A stretch of 52,610 nt of DNA from Chloroflexi bacterium CSP1-4. GTDB lineage: Bacteria > Chloroflexota > Limnocylindria > Limnocylindrales > CSP1-4. Below the pieces are notes generated by a model. The model saw only the letters and a list, made by a program, of their open reading frames with translations. It made no database searches and had not been told where the DNA came from. Of the stretch, positions 9,009 to 17,536 are shown in pieces. The stretch lies in assembly GCA_001443375.1 (NCBI GenBank), contig LDXM01000020.1, positions 1 through 52,610 on the forward strand. Direction: 5' to 3'. Numbering within the stretch: the stretch's first letter is position 1; the number at the start of each line of letters is the position of its first letter. A program made the translations under genes and the position numbers.

Positions 9009-9749
9009 TCAGTGGAGCGTGTCTCCCCCGTGCGAGGGTACTCGAATGCGTCTCGCCGCGGGTGCCCGGCGCTTACCACCCGCCACGGGCATACCACGGA
9101 ACCAGATCCCGGACAGCGCGCCGGACGGCGCCGCGATCCAGCCGCGGATCGCCGCGGCACGGCCCGGGAGCGCTGCCCCAAACGTCGCCGCATGCCGGCT
9201 CACTGCGTCGCGATTCGCAGTCGTGTCGGCGACAAAAAGGACGCGAGCCACCGCGGCCGGCCGCCAGCCTCGCTCGGCGCCGATGAGCGCCGGCACGACC
9301 CGCCGCTTGCGGTCCATCGAACCGAGCAATTCCTGGATGTCCACCAGCCGCGTCTTGACCTCCACGAGCAGCAGTGTGCGCGTGGCCGGATGCCACCCCA
9401 GCACGTCCACGCCGCCCCGGTCGCCGTAATGGTTGAAGGTGTACTCCACCGTCACATCCCAGGTCGCGGCGCGCAGATCCCGGACCGCGACCTCGACGAG
9501 CTGCGCATGGCCTTCGTCGAGGAGGCGAGCGAGCTCGCCTCCACGCCAGCGGGGAGCGAAGTCGACGGTGATCTCCAGCGCCGCCGCGATGCGCCGGATC
9601 GTCGAGAGCGAGAGCTCGTCCAGGTGGCCGGTCTCCAACCGCGAGACGGCGCTCTGCGACACGCCGGCGCGCCGGGCGAGATCGACCTGGCGCCAGCCGA
9701 GCCGCCGGCGGAGGGTCCTTACCAGGGCGCCGAGGCGCAGGTCGTCCAT
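9009..9749 (-). CDS. XRE-type helix-turn-helix protein fused to a PD-(D/E)XK nuclease-like domain
   Basis: 246 residues. Seen: an XRE/Cro HTH at about residues 8-62 (LGWRQVDLARRAGVSQSAVS then RLETG), followed by a domain whose spacing fits the PD-(D/E)XK nuclease fold: E102, D115 in GGVDVLGW, then E130-V-K132 in LLLVEVKT. Some 14 residues separate D115 from E130 and the ExK sits in a predicted strand. The start at 9749 gives an N-terminus at the HTH; the ORF could start at 9788 but those residues look unconserved. It might be a solitary nuclease-like regulator or a relic of a restriction or defence system. It is not next to a methylase. A second protein with the same layout is at 32840-33631. 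Confidence 0.75.
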   Translation of the reverse strand: MDDLRLGALVRTLRRRLGWRQVDLARRAGVSQSAVSRLETGHLDELSLSTIRRIAAALEITVDFAPRWRGGELARLLDEGHAQLVEVAVRDLRAATWDVTVEYTFNHYGDRGGVDVLGWHPATRTLLLVEVKTRLVDIQELLGSMDRKRRVVPALIGAERGWRPAAVARVLFVADTTANRDAVSRHAATFGAALPGRAAAIRGWIAAPSGALSGIWFRGMPVAGGKRRAPAARRIRVPSHGGDTLH

Positions 9750-9880
9750 GCCCCGAGTTTCCACGGACGTGGTTGCCGCCGGCTTCACGGGCGCTCATCG
9801 GCGGCTCACGGAGGGGCGGCGCCGTGGTCCACGGGTGGCCCGCTACATCACCCCGCCGAAGGCCGGCGGGCAGGGGGCGG

Positions 9881-10696
9881 CTACAGGTCGCGGTGGCGCA
9901 GGAGGAGGATCGCGCCCCCCAATGGTGCGCCGATCCAGGCCGCGAGGTCGACGGCCAGGAGCGCGACGGCGCCAAGGTGATCGAAGCGCATCAGCAGGTA
10001 AGCGCCGACGGGTCCGAGGACGCTGCCGCTGGCGTCGAGGAGGAGCAGCGCCAGGACGCGCGCGGCCTGCAACGGATTCGCCAGCACGGCGGCGAGCAGG
10101 GCCGGCTCACCGGCGCGCAGGAAGACGCCCAGGCCCACGACCACGAGGTCGAGCCCGACCGCCAGCACGAACCAGGCGGCGAGGGCGACGAGCGCCGCCT
10201 GCAGGCGGGTGCGCACGGCCGTCCCGACGAGGACCCCGACCGCCGAGGCGGTGGCCGCGGCCGCCATCGTGACGATCAGCAATCCGACGAAGGCGGGCAT
10301 GTCCCCGAGCGGCACGTTGCCCGCCACGACGAGGGCGGCCAGGCCGAAGCCGGCCACCAGGGCCAGCCAGGCGACGCCGGTCACGGCCAGCCACGCGGCC
10401 CCGATCAGGCCGGCGATGGAGAGCCCGCGGGCACGGATCATGGCCAGCAGGCCGGTCTCGCGTCCAGCCGTGACCGTCAGGGCGCCGATGAGGGCCCCCA
10501 GGGCGGTCGGCAGCAGCAGGGCGAGGTTGAGGACCGCCACGGCGGCCGGACTGACCGCGCCGAGCCCGAGCTGCCGGAACGAGTCGAGGCCGAGCAGCGC
10601 CACGATGCCCGTGGCCACCGCGAAGCCGATCACCGCGACCAGTGAGGACCGGCCACGGGCGATGGTGCGGAAGTGGAAGCCTGCCAGCGCGATCAT
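9881..10696 (-). CDS. nosY: ABC transporter permease of the nos cluster (NosY-type)
   Basis: 271 residues, nearly all hydrophobic: about six membrane segments can be picked out, starting with the one near SLVAVIGFAVATGIVALLGL. It starts MIALAGFHFRTIARGR, resembling NosY proteins, whose first cytoplasmic stretch precedes the first helix. Its ATG overlaps the TGA of nosF (ATGA), so the two subunits are translationally coupled. NosY with NosF forms the exporter that works with NosD in building the CuZ site of nitrous oxide reductase. The longer reading frame up to 10816 is a shadow of nosF. It ends the nos cluster. Confidence 0.82.
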   Translation of the reverse strand: MIALAGFHFRTIARGRSSLVAVIGFAVATGIVALLGLDSFRQLGLGAVSPAAVAVLNLALLLPTALGALIGALTVTAGRETGLLAMIRARGLSIAGLIGAAWLAVTGVAWLALVAGFGLAALVVAGNVPLGDMPAFVGLLIVTMAAAATASAVGVLVGTAVRTRLQAALVALAAWFVLAVGLDLVVVGLGVFLRAGEPALLAAVLANPLQAARVLALLLLDASGSVLGPVGAYLLMRFDHLGAVALLAVDLAAWIGAPLGGAILLLRHRDL

Positions 10697-11640
10697 GGGC
10701 GATCGAGCGGCGAGGCGCGGGTGGGGTCCTCGGGTCCACCGATCCGGATCCGCGCGGCCGGGACGCCGCGTGCGTCGAGCTCGCGAAGCAGCTCGACGGC
10801 GTCCTCCTCGCGGCATTCGAGCGCCAGCCAGTCGCCCTCCCGTCGCGACCGCAGCGCCGCGGGCAGGCCGGACAGGTCGTCCCCCGACGTTCCGGCCTCG
10901 AGGCGGACCCAGATGACGAGCGGCAGCCGGCCGAGGAACGACGCGGCGGGACCAATGTGGACGATCCGGCCGTCGCGCAGCGCCAGGACCCGGTCCACGA
11001 CCGCCAGCAGGTCCACCGCGGTGGGGCTGGCCACGAGGATGGTCGCCCCCGCGGCGCGGTGCTCGGCGAGCAGCGCCATGGTCGCCGCCCGCGCATCGTC
11101 GTCGAGGTTCGCCAGGGGCTCGTCGAGGAGCACGAGATCCGGTCGTCCCTGGAGCGTCGCCGCGAGTGCCGTGCGCTGTGCCTGGCCGCCCGAGAGCTGG
11201 CCCAGCGGACGTCGCTCGTCGGGCACGAAGCCGGGCGGTGGCGCCACCCGATCGGCCACGCCTCCGGCGAAGCGCCGGAAGAGCGCCAGCACCTCGCCCA
11301 CCGTCGCGGTCGCCGGCAGGCGCAGTCGTTGCGGCAGGTAGGCGACCCGTCCCGGCGCCGACCGCTCGATCGGCTCCCCGTCGAGGAAGACCCGGCCGTC
11401 GTGGAGCACGGTCCGGGCGAGGCAGCCGAGCAGCGTCGACTTGCCTGAGCCGTTGGGGCCGACGATGGCGGCGATGGTGGCCGGCGGCAGCTCGAAGTCG
11501 GAGGCCTCGAGCGCCACGCGCTCACCGTAGCGCTTGACGAGACCATGGGCCGACAGGCGGGGCCGCGTGCCGGTCATCGACTCAGCGTGGGTCACCAGGT
11601 CGATCTCCATCGTCCGGCCCGGCGCCTCGATCGCGCTCAT
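10693..11640 (-). CDS. nosF: ABC transporter ATPase of the nos cluster (NosF-type)
   Basis: 315 residues. Seen: Walker A GPNGSGKST, Q-loop YLPQRLRL, signature LSGGQAQR, Walker B DLVLLDEP with D-loop LANLDDD, and the H-loop position occupied by S/T (ASPTAVD), which is unlike the usual His. After the ATPase core there is a roughly 90-residue C-terminal extension (from about 225) with an alternating strand-helix pattern, as in other NosF/CcmA-type ATPases with an extra domain. It starts at 11640, where ATGA overlaps the nosD stop, and runs into nosY by the same overlap. It energises maturation of the copper-sulfur centre of NosZ together with NosD and NosY. The missing H-loop His deserves checking. 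Confidence 0.85.
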   Translation of the reverse strand: MSAIEAPGRTMEIDLVTHAESMTGTRPRLSAHGLVKRYGERVALEASDFELPPATIAAIVGPNGSGKSTLLGCLARTVLHDGRVFLDGEPIERSAPGRVAYLPQRLRLPATATVGEVLALFRRFAGGVADRVAPPPGFVPDERRPLGQLSGGQAQRTALAATLQGRPDLVLLDEPLANLDDDARAATMALLAEHRAAGATILVASPTAVDLLAVVDRVLALRDGRIVHIGPAASFLGRLPLVIWVRLEAGTSGDDLSGLPAALRSRREGDWLALECREEDAVELLRELDARGVPAARIRIGGPEDPTRASPLDRP

Positions 11641-13808
11641 CGCGCCCACCGGAACGTCACGGCGCGACCGACGAGGAGTGTAGCGAGGGCCGCGGCGAGC
11701 AGCCCACCGGCCAGGGCGAACCACGGCGCGGCCATGGATCCGGCGCCGGGCGCCAGGTCCGACGGCGGGGCCACGTCCACGGTGAGCGGCAGGTCGTCCT
11801 CGACGACCGGCGCTCGACCGGATGCCCAGACCGCCTGGGCCGCCTCGAGCACGTGCAGGGCGGGACTCGTGCGGTAGATCTCCAGGCCGGGCGCCGCGGC
11901 GAGCACCTGCTGGGCCGCCCCGCCCGAGAGATGGGGCACGTCGCCGATCCCGTCGCCGGCGAGGTCGAACCCGGCGTAGTCGCTCCAGTCGTTGCCGAAG
12001 CCCCGGTCGATCCAGCTGTTGTGCCGCTCGACGCCGGGCTCGAGTGCCAGCACCTGGGTCAGGTTGCCGTCGAAGGTGTTCCCGGCGAAGACGAGGTCGG
12101 TCGTGGCCATCAGCGCGACGCCCACGCCGTTCGCGGCGAAGCGGTTGTGCAGGACGTGCCCCGCGGCGTCGGGCTCGTCGCGCGTCCCCTCCGCCTGCAG
12201 CCCGGTCCGGTTGCGGGCCACGACGTTCTCGAGGAGGCGGACGCCACGCACGTCCTTGAGCACGATGCCGAAGCCCGTGCCGGCCGACCGGCTGTCCACG
12301 ATGACGTTGCGCCCGGCCTCGACCCGCTGCGTGTTCATGAAGACGAGGCCGGAGAGGTTCTGGCGCAGCTGGTTCCCGAAGACCACGATGTCCGACCCGA
12401 ACATGGCGTGCACGGCGTAGCGGCTGGAACGGATCTCATTGGTGTCGAGCAGGACGTCCTCGGCGTAGTTGAGGTAGACGCCGTCGCGCACGTCCTCGAT
12501 GAGGTTGCCCCGGATCAGCGTCGCGCTCGTGTTCCAGAGGGAGATGCCATCGCCCTGGCCGCCCGGGCCCGCTCCGGGCGCATGTCCGGCGTGCGGATCC
12601 TGGGCGCCGGCGGCCGGACTCGCCGCCACGCTCGGGCCCGTGCCGCCGCCCCCGGCGACGTGCTCCGCCCCGACCGTCACTTGGCCGGAGCCGATCACCT
12701 CGTTGTCCACGATCCGGACACCCCGGGCGCGCTGGACCGAGATGCCGGTGAAGGCGCGCTCGATGCGGTTGCCCTCCAGCGTGACGCGGTCGGCGAGCAC
12801 CTTGACGCCGGCCCCCTCCTCGACCTGCCCTCCGCTGCCCGCGACGCGGAAGCCGCGCAGCGTCACGTCGGGGGCCGTGATCGTGACGACCGTGCCCCGC
12901 CCGCCGCCGTCAAGCAGGACCTCGCCGCTGGCGACGAGCGTCAGCTGGCGGTCGATGACGACGTTGCCGTGGTACGAACCGGCCGGCACGACCACCGTCG
13001 CACCGGCCACTGCGCCCTCGATCAGCGCCGCCAGGTTCGCCGTGCCGGCGGGTGGTGCGGCTCGGGCTTCACCTCCCGGCTCCGCGCTGGGCCAGGAGGC
13101 CGGGAGCACGAAGAGCGCGGTGGCCGCGATCACGAGGCCGATGGCTACGGCCGCAACGACCGCCCTGGCGCGCCGGGAGACCGGATCGGCGCGGCGACCG
13201 ACCATCGCCAGCAGCGCCGCGAAGGCGATGAGGATGAGCGCCGGTCCCGGGTACGTCCAGATGGTGAAGTTCCAGACCGATGATGGCCCGATCGCCAGCG
13301 GCACGAAGGGCTTCAGCCGGAGCGAGGCGTCCGGGTCCAGCTCGGATCCATAGAAGATCAGCCAGCGCTGGATGTCGGCCAGTACGCCGATCGGGATGAG
13401 CCAGAGCGCGAGGAGAGCCAGCCGGCCGACCCAGCCTGGCCAGAAGACAGCCATCGCCAGCAGCACGCCCGCGCCCACGATGACCAGCGGCCACAGGACG
13501 AGTTCGGGCACCGAGGCGATGTCGATCGGGCGCATCCCGATGTAGTGGTTGAGTCCGTTGATCTCGTTGACGTCGCCCTCGGCACGCCCGCCGTAGACCC
13601 ACACCGAGAGGCCCTTGGGGTACTGCGGCGCCAGCAGGCGCGAGCCCCATACCGGCAGGACGCCGGCGAGGGCGATCAGGGCGCTGCCGACGAGGACGAC
13701 GATGGGACCCACCGACGGCGCGCGCAGGAAGCGCAGCCGGGCGCTCCACGAGGACGCGCCGCCGGGTGGGGATGCGGCGGCCTCGGGGGCCGTCGCGGCC
13801 TCGCTCAC
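11637..13808 (-). CDS. nosD: NosD copper-site maturation protein with an N-terminal multi-helix membrane domain
   Basis: 723 residues, far longer than ordinary NosD (about 400-450). Residues 30-240 hold about five membrane helices (near 33-52, 103-123, 128-147, 188-204, 217-236) and a conserved-looking loop with APQYPKGL and INGLNHYIGM. Residues 255-640 form parallel beta-helix repeats typical of NosD (carbohydrate-binding/sugar hydrolase, PbH1 repeats). Residues about 375-419 are a Gly/Ala/His-rich insert with DPHAGH. A last helix lies at about 692-715. The start is GTG, overlapping the stop of the cupredoxin gene (GTGA). NosD is extracytoplasmic and supports sulfur delivery or assembly of the CuZ centre. 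The N-terminal part may be a fused NosB-like protein (inference). Confidence 0.88.
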   Translation of the reverse strand: MSEAATAPEAAASPPGGASSWSARLRFLRAPSVGPIVVLVGSALIALAGVLPVWGSRLLAPQYPKGLSVWVYGGRAEGDVNEINGLNHYIGMRPIDIASVPELVLWPLVIVGAGVLLAMAVFWPGWVGRLALLALWLIPIGVLADIQRWLIFYGSELDPDASLRLKPFVPLAIGPSSVWNFTIWTYPGPALILIAFAALLAMVGRRADPVSRRARAVVAAVAIGLVIAATALFVLPASWPSAEPGGEARAAPPAGTANLAALIEGAVAGATVVVPAGSYHGNVVIDRQLTLVASGEVLLDGGGRGTVVTITAPDVTLRGFRVAGSGGQVEEGAGVKVLADRVTLEGNRIERAFTGISVQRARGVRIVDNEVIGSGQVTVGAEHVAGGGGTGPSVAASPAAGAQDPHAGHAPGAGPGGQGDGISLWNTSATLIRGNLIEDVRDGVYLNYAEDVLLDTNEIRSSRYAVHAMFGSDIVVFGNQLRQNLSGLVFMNTQRVEAGRNVIVDSRSAGTGFGIVLKDVRGVRLLENVVARNRTGLQAEGTRDEPDAAGHVLHNRFAANGVGVALMATTDLVFAGNTFDGNLTQVLALEPGVERHNSWIDRGFGNDWSDYAGFDLAGDGIGDVPHLSGGAAQQVLAAAPGLEIYRTSPALHVLEAAQAVWASGRAPVVEDDLPLTVDVAPPSDLAPGAGSMAAPWFALAGGLLAAALATLLVGRAVTFRWAR

Positions 13809-14173
13809 TTGACCTCGAGCGTGCCGACCATGCCGGCTTCCTTGTGGCCCGGGATGGCGCAGTAGAAGTCGTACGTGCCGGCGGCGAGCGAAGGGGTCGT
13901 GGTCTCGCCCGTCTTGCCCACGCCCACGAGGAGCTTGACGTTCAGGGCGTCGATCGTGAAGTCGTGCTCGATGATGCCCTTGTTGACGAGCTTGATGGTC
14001 AGCGTCTGCCCCGCCGACGCGGAGATCTTGTCGGGCGAGAACACGAACTCACTCGCCTCGATCGAGACGCTGGGCGGTGCGGGGGTCGGGGTGGCGCCGC
14101 CGCCGCAGGCGGCCAGCGACGCGGCCACGAGGGCCGCCGCGGCCAGGGCGATCAGGCGAGTGGATCGATGCAT
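13805..14173 (-). CDS. cupredoxin lipoprotein (type 1 copper), candidate electron donor to NosZ
   Basis: 122 residues. Seen: a lipoprotein signal peptide with lipobox L-A-A-C ending at C23, a short Pro/Thr linker, then a cupredoxin fold with the four type 1 copper ligands H70 (in IIEHDF), C105, H110 and M115 (YCAIPGHKEAGM). It would be anchored on the outer face of the membrane. It lies between nosZ and nosD, 101 bases after nosZ, and its TGA overlaps the GTG of nosD. In nitrous oxide reduction, small copper proteins or c-type cytochromes pass electrons to the CuA site, so an electron-donor role is a natural inference. A copper-storage role is the alternative. Confidence 0.87.
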   Translation of the reverse strand: MHRSTRLIALAAAALVAASLAACGGGATPTPAPPSVSIEASEFVFSPDKISASAGQTLTIKLVNKGIIEHDFTIDALNVKLLVGVGKTGETTTPSLAAGTYDFYCAIPGHKEAGMVGTLEVK

Positions 14174-14274
14174 GGAACCTTCCTCCGGTACGGGTGGTGG
14201 CTGGGTGCCGGTCCGCTGCCGGCATCGTACGGCCGCCGCGGCAACGAGCCGCGGCGGCCATGATCGTCACGACG

Positions 14275-16269
14275 TCAGGACGGCTCGACGAGCAACCAGC
14301 CCTGCATCTCGAGGTGGAGCGCCGAGCAGAACTCGGTGCAGTAGAACGCGAACGAGCCGGTCTTGTCCGCGGTGAACTCGAGGGTGACGACCTCCCCCGG
14401 GTCCAGGCTGGCCTGGAGGTTGTAGGCGGGGACCGCGAACCCGTGGGTGGCGTCCGCCGTCTGTTCGATGTTCGTCACGTGCATGACCACATGATCGCCC
14501 TTCTTGACCCGGAGCACGTCCGGCGTGAAGCGGCTGCGCATGGCCGTCATGTAGACGTGAACCGTGTTTCCCTCGCGCTCGACGCGCTCCTTGCCGGCCG
14601 TCGTGGCGACCGCCGAGGCCGCCATCGTCAACGGGTCGGTGCCGGGCGCGTACACGTCGATGGCGCTCGTGAGGCGGCTCAGCTTGATGATCTGGACGTA
14701 GTGAGGCTCGCCGAAGCCGATCGGCATGTCGGCCAGGACCTTCATCTTCGGTCCGGCCAGGTCGATCAGCTGGAAGTTCTGGGGCTTGAGCGTGCCGATC
14801 ACCGGGAAGCGGTCGATCGACCACTTGTTGAGGGCGACCAGGTAGCGGCCGTCGGCGGCCACGGTGTCGCCCTCGGTCGTGGCCAGGTGGCCGATGTTGT
14901 AGTTGACCTTGACGTTGTCGAGCAGCTTGAACTCCTCGCCGGCCTTGATGCCCGCTTTCGGGCCCAGGGTGAACTTGGAGACCGCACTGTCGAGGAAGAG
15001 GCTGACGAAGCCGTTGCCCTTGCCGTCGAACTGGGTGTGGAGCGGGCCGAGGCCCACTTCCACCTGGCCGGCCACGACCGACTTGAACGTGAGGATCGGC
15101 ACGCCGAACTCGTCGTTCCCCTCGAAGTCCTTGGCCGCGATCGCCTTCTTGATCAGCTCGATGTCGTAGATCGTCACGTTCGGGTCGAGCTTGCCGCCGA
15201 CCACGATGTAGTTGCCGTCCGGGCTCACGTCGGCGCCGTGCGGGCTGCGCGGCTCCGGCGCGAGATAGAGCAGGCCCTCGTCGATCGCCGTCTGGAGCGG
15301 GATGACCCGGATCCCGTTGCGCAGCTCGGTCTTGCCCGCATCGGCCACGACGGCCGCCTTCTTCCAGTCGATGATGTGGAGGTAGTCGAAGTCTCGCGCC
15401 GAGGCGCCCTGCTCGATCGACTCCTTCCCCTCCATGTTGCCGCCGGTGGCCATCTCGGTGTTGTAGCTGCCGATGAACGCGAAGCCGTCGCTGGCCAGCT
15501 TGCCGGCATCGGCCAGGTCCTGGGTGTAGGGCGGCAGCTCGATCTGGAAGCTCTTGTCGAGATCGATCCGCCCGCTGGCCTGGTCGATCGAGAGCCAGCT
15601 GGAGATGCCCCGGTACTCCTCCTTGTACTGGTCAAGCGGCGCATACCCGTCCGGCGTCTGGGGCGTCGGGCTCATGCTCGAGATGTGGACGTATTCCGTG
15701 TTCGGGGTGACGAACACGCCGCCGTGCGAGGTCTGCATGTTCGGCAGGTCGACGATCTGCTTGGGCTTGAAGTCACGCAGGTCGACCATCCCGATCCGGC
15801 CATTGGCGCGGTCGTTGATGTAGACGAAGCGGCCGTCGTACTCGCCGTTCGTCTCGGACAGGCCGGGGTGGTGCGTGTCGCCCCACTTGAGGTCGCGGGC
15901 CTGCTTGTCGCTCGAGCCCTCATCGAGGATCTTCTCGCTCCAGTCGGCGCCCTGGCCGTAGCCCGACCACGACTCCGGGGTGAAGACGGGGATCGTCTTG
16001 AGCAGGCGCATCGACGGCACGCCGACGAGGTAGAGGTTGCCGGATTGGCCGCCCGAAGACACCATCACGTACTCGTCGTACTTGCCGGGCGCGGTGAACG
16101 CCTTCAGGGCGCCCTCGGCCTCATCCGCGGTCAGGCCGCGCTGCTCGGCGATCTGGGAGAGATTGCCGGCTCCCCCGAGCCCTCCGCTGACGCGGCCGAT
16201 GAGCAGCCCCGCGACGAGGCTGACGATGACGACGATGGGCAGGAACCACCTCGCGGCTGTGACCCGCAT
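14275..16269 (-). CDS. nosZ: nitrous oxide reductase, Sec-type (clade II)
   Basis: 664 residues; reduces N2O to N2 outside the cytoplasmic membrane. Seen: an N-terminal hydrophobic segment (8-27) without twin arginines, so Sec export rather than Tat, as in clade II enzymes. CuZ histidines: H133 and H134 in GDTHHPG, SHGG, SPHGADVS, GPLHTQF, NIGHLATT and GEPHYVQ, making seven. C-terminal cupredoxin domain with CuA ligands H609, C644, C648, H652 and M655 (YCTEFC, then SALHLEM). A strong AGGAGG lies 8 bases before the ATG. It heads the leftward set nosZ, cupredoxin, nosD, nosF, nosY. The N-terminal segment may remain as an anchor. All copper ligands are intact, so an active enzyme is expected. 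Confidence 0.96.
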   Translation of the reverse strand: MRVTAARWFLPIVVIVSLVAGLLIGRVSGGLGGAGNLSQIAEQRGLTADEAEGALKAFTAPGKYDEYVMVSSGGQSGNLYLVGVPSMRLLKTIPVFTPESWSGYGQGADWSEKILDEGSSDKQARDLKWGDTHHPGLSETNGEYDGRFVYINDRANGRIGMVDLRDFKPKQIVDLPNMQTSHGGVFVTPNTEYVHISSMSPTPQTPDGYAPLDQYKEEYRGISSWLSIDQASGRIDLDKSFQIELPPYTQDLADAGKLASDGFAFIGSYNTEMATGGNMEGKESIEQGASARDFDYLHIIDWKKAAVVADAGKTELRNGIRVIPLQTAIDEGLLYLAPEPRSPHGADVSPDGNYIVVGGKLDPNVTIYDIELIKKAIAAKDFEGNDEFGVPILTFKSVVAGQVEVGLGPLHTQFDGKGNGFVSLFLDSAVSKFTLGPKAGIKAGEEFKLLDNVKVNYNIGHLATTEGDTVAADGRYLVALNKWSIDRFPVIGTLKPQNFQLIDLAGPKMKVLADMPIGFGEPHYVQIIKLSRLTSAIDVYAPGTDPLTMAASAVATTAGKERVEREGNTVHVYMTAMRSRFTPDVLRVKKGDHVVMHVTNIEQTADATHGFAVPAYNLQASLDPGEVVTLEFTADKTGSFAFYCTEFCSALHLEMQGWLLVEPS

Positions 16270-16277
16270 GTCCTCTT

Positions 16278-16283
16278 CCTCCT
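16278..16283 (-). promoter_or_regulatory. strong ribosome binding site of nosZ
   Basis: AGGAGG on the minus strand, 8 bases from the nosZ ATG at 16269. It fixes the start. The upstream gap to 16450 shows no recognisable FNR-type half-site pair; a TACTGA further upstream is the only vague -10. Confidence 0.7.
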
Positions 16284-16450
16284 GGGACGCCTTGCCCTTC
16301 CTCTGTCCGGACGCCCCGGGACGGCTCAGGATGGCCGCGGGAAGGAACGCTGAGTGTCGGAGTCAGTATTTCCGGGCGGGGGACCGCCTGTGGTGGGCCG
16401 AAGGTCCCGGAATCGACGGGCCGATGGCAGGGACGCCGAGGCGGGGTCGG

Positions 16451-16963
16451 TCAGGTGAGCCGGCCGAAGGCGGGCGGGTAGAGGACGCGGCCCTTCAGGT
16501 CGCTGCGCCAGGTCGTGAGCGGCTTGGCCATGAAGGCGGCGTCGGGCCAGGTAGCGGCCGGCGGGAAGATGCCGTAGCGCGAGGCCGGCCGGAAGCCGAA
16601 GCGCGGGTAGAACCAGGGGTGCCCCAGGACGATGACGAGCGGCTCGTCGCGCGCCTCCGCGGCGTCGAGCGCCGCCCGCGTCAGCGCGGAGCCGATGCCC
16701 TGCCGCTGACGTTCCGGCACGACGGCCATGGGGGCGAGGGCGAGCACGGGGTCCGGGCTGCCGGCGATGCCGACATGGCTCAGCAGGATGTGCCCCACGA
16801 TGCCCCCGTCCGGGTCCTCGGCCACGAGCGAGAGGTCGGGCACGAAGCCGTCCGACGCCCGGATCAGCTCGACGAGGTCGGCCTCGGCGGGACTCGGGAA
16901 GGCGGCGAGGTGGACCGCCCGGATGGCGGCCGCGTCATCGGGTCGCTCGGGGCGGATGGTCAC
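16451..16963 (-). CDS. GNAT-family N-acetyltransferase (YhbS-like)
   Basis: 170 residues. Seen: the N-terminal MTIRPERPDDAAAIRAVHLAAF pattern in shortened form, the acetyl-CoA loop with AVVPERQRQGIGSALTR (Q-x-x-G-x-G/A type) at about residues 80-97, and the downstream LGHPWFYPRFGFRPASRYGI, which is characteristic of the YhbS-like group (predicted acetyltransferases with a H-x-x-Y-P-R-F-G-F motif). It would transfer acetyl from acetyl-CoA to an unknown small molecule or protein amine. It is a single gene on the minus strand upstream of nosZ (181-base gap) and is unlikely to belong to the nos unit. Length is normal. Confidence 0.85.
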   Translation of the reverse strand: MTIRPERPDDAAAIRAVHLAAFPSPAEADLVELIRASDGFVPDLSLVAEDPDGGIVGHILLSHVGIAGSPDPVLALAPMAVVPERQRQGIGSALTRAALDAAEARDEPLVIVLGHPWFYPRFGFRPASRYGIFPPAATWPDAAFMAKPLTTWRSDLKGRVLYPPAFGRLT

Positions 16964-16987
16964 GCGGCCAGCATAGCCGCGCCAGGC

Positions 16988-17482
16988 CTACTGGACGGTG
17001 ATGGCGACCGGCCGGGCGTCGCCCTGGGCGGGCTGGATGGTGTACGTGCCCGGCTCGAGGTCGCCCAGCTGGAGGGTGGTGGCCTTGAAGGCGGCGATCT
17101 CGATGCACGCCGCGTTCGGGTCGCTGGTGCCCTCGAAGAGGGCGACCGTGAACGTCGAGTCCTCTCGCGTCACCTTGACCGAGTCGAGCACGTAGCACGG
17201 CTCGACGCCGCTCACCCAGTCGGCCTGGACCGTGACGGCGCGGCCGCTCACGGTGACGGTGAGCTTCGTGATGGCGACGAGGTGGACGTTGAGCTGGCCC
17301 GGCCGCGGGATGACGAGCTGCGGCCGGGGCTCACCCGGCGCGACTCCTCCACCGCCACCGGGAGGCGAAGTGACGCCCGAATCGGGTGGCAAAGGGGTCG
17401 GGCCGATGATCGAACAGCCCCCGGCGATGAGGGCGACCAGGAGGACGAGGGATCCGAGGGTGGGGGTGCGCGGCGGCTTCAT
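16988..17482 (-). CDS. putative lipoprotein, unknown function
   Basis: 164 residues. Seen: a signal peptide ending in a lipobox I-A-G-G-C (Cys at about residue 23), then a Pro/Gly-rich linker to about residue 60, then a compact domain of alternating strands with two further cysteines (EPCYVLDS and AACIEIA) that could form a disulfide. A closing segment reads DLEPGTYTIQ, reminiscent of small beta-sandwich domains. It would be tethered outside the membrane. It lies between the cyclophilin and acetyltransferase genes on the same strand, 24 and 54 bases from its neighbours. I do not recognise a family. Confidence 0.7.
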   Translation of the reverse strand: MKPPRTPTLGSLVLLVALIAGGCSIIGPTPLPPDSGVTSPPGGGGGVAPGEPRPQLVIPRPGQLNVHLVAITKLTVTVSGRAVTVQADWVSGVEPCYVLDSVKVTREDSTFTVALFEGTSDPNAACIEIAAFKATTLQLGDLEPGTYTIQPAQGDARPVAITVQ

Positions 17483-17536
17483 GGCCGCCTGACGCGGCCC
17501 GGCGGCGGGCGGTTCCGCTCCTGTGGAATGCCTGGA

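Noticed and set aside
14275-16269. Tat-exported clade I NosZ
   Set aside because: The N-terminus lacks twin arginines and shows a plain hydrophobic Sec-type segment.
16270-16450. FNR or CRP box upstream of nosZ
   Set aside because: No TTGAT-N4-ATCAA or similar pair was found in the gap.
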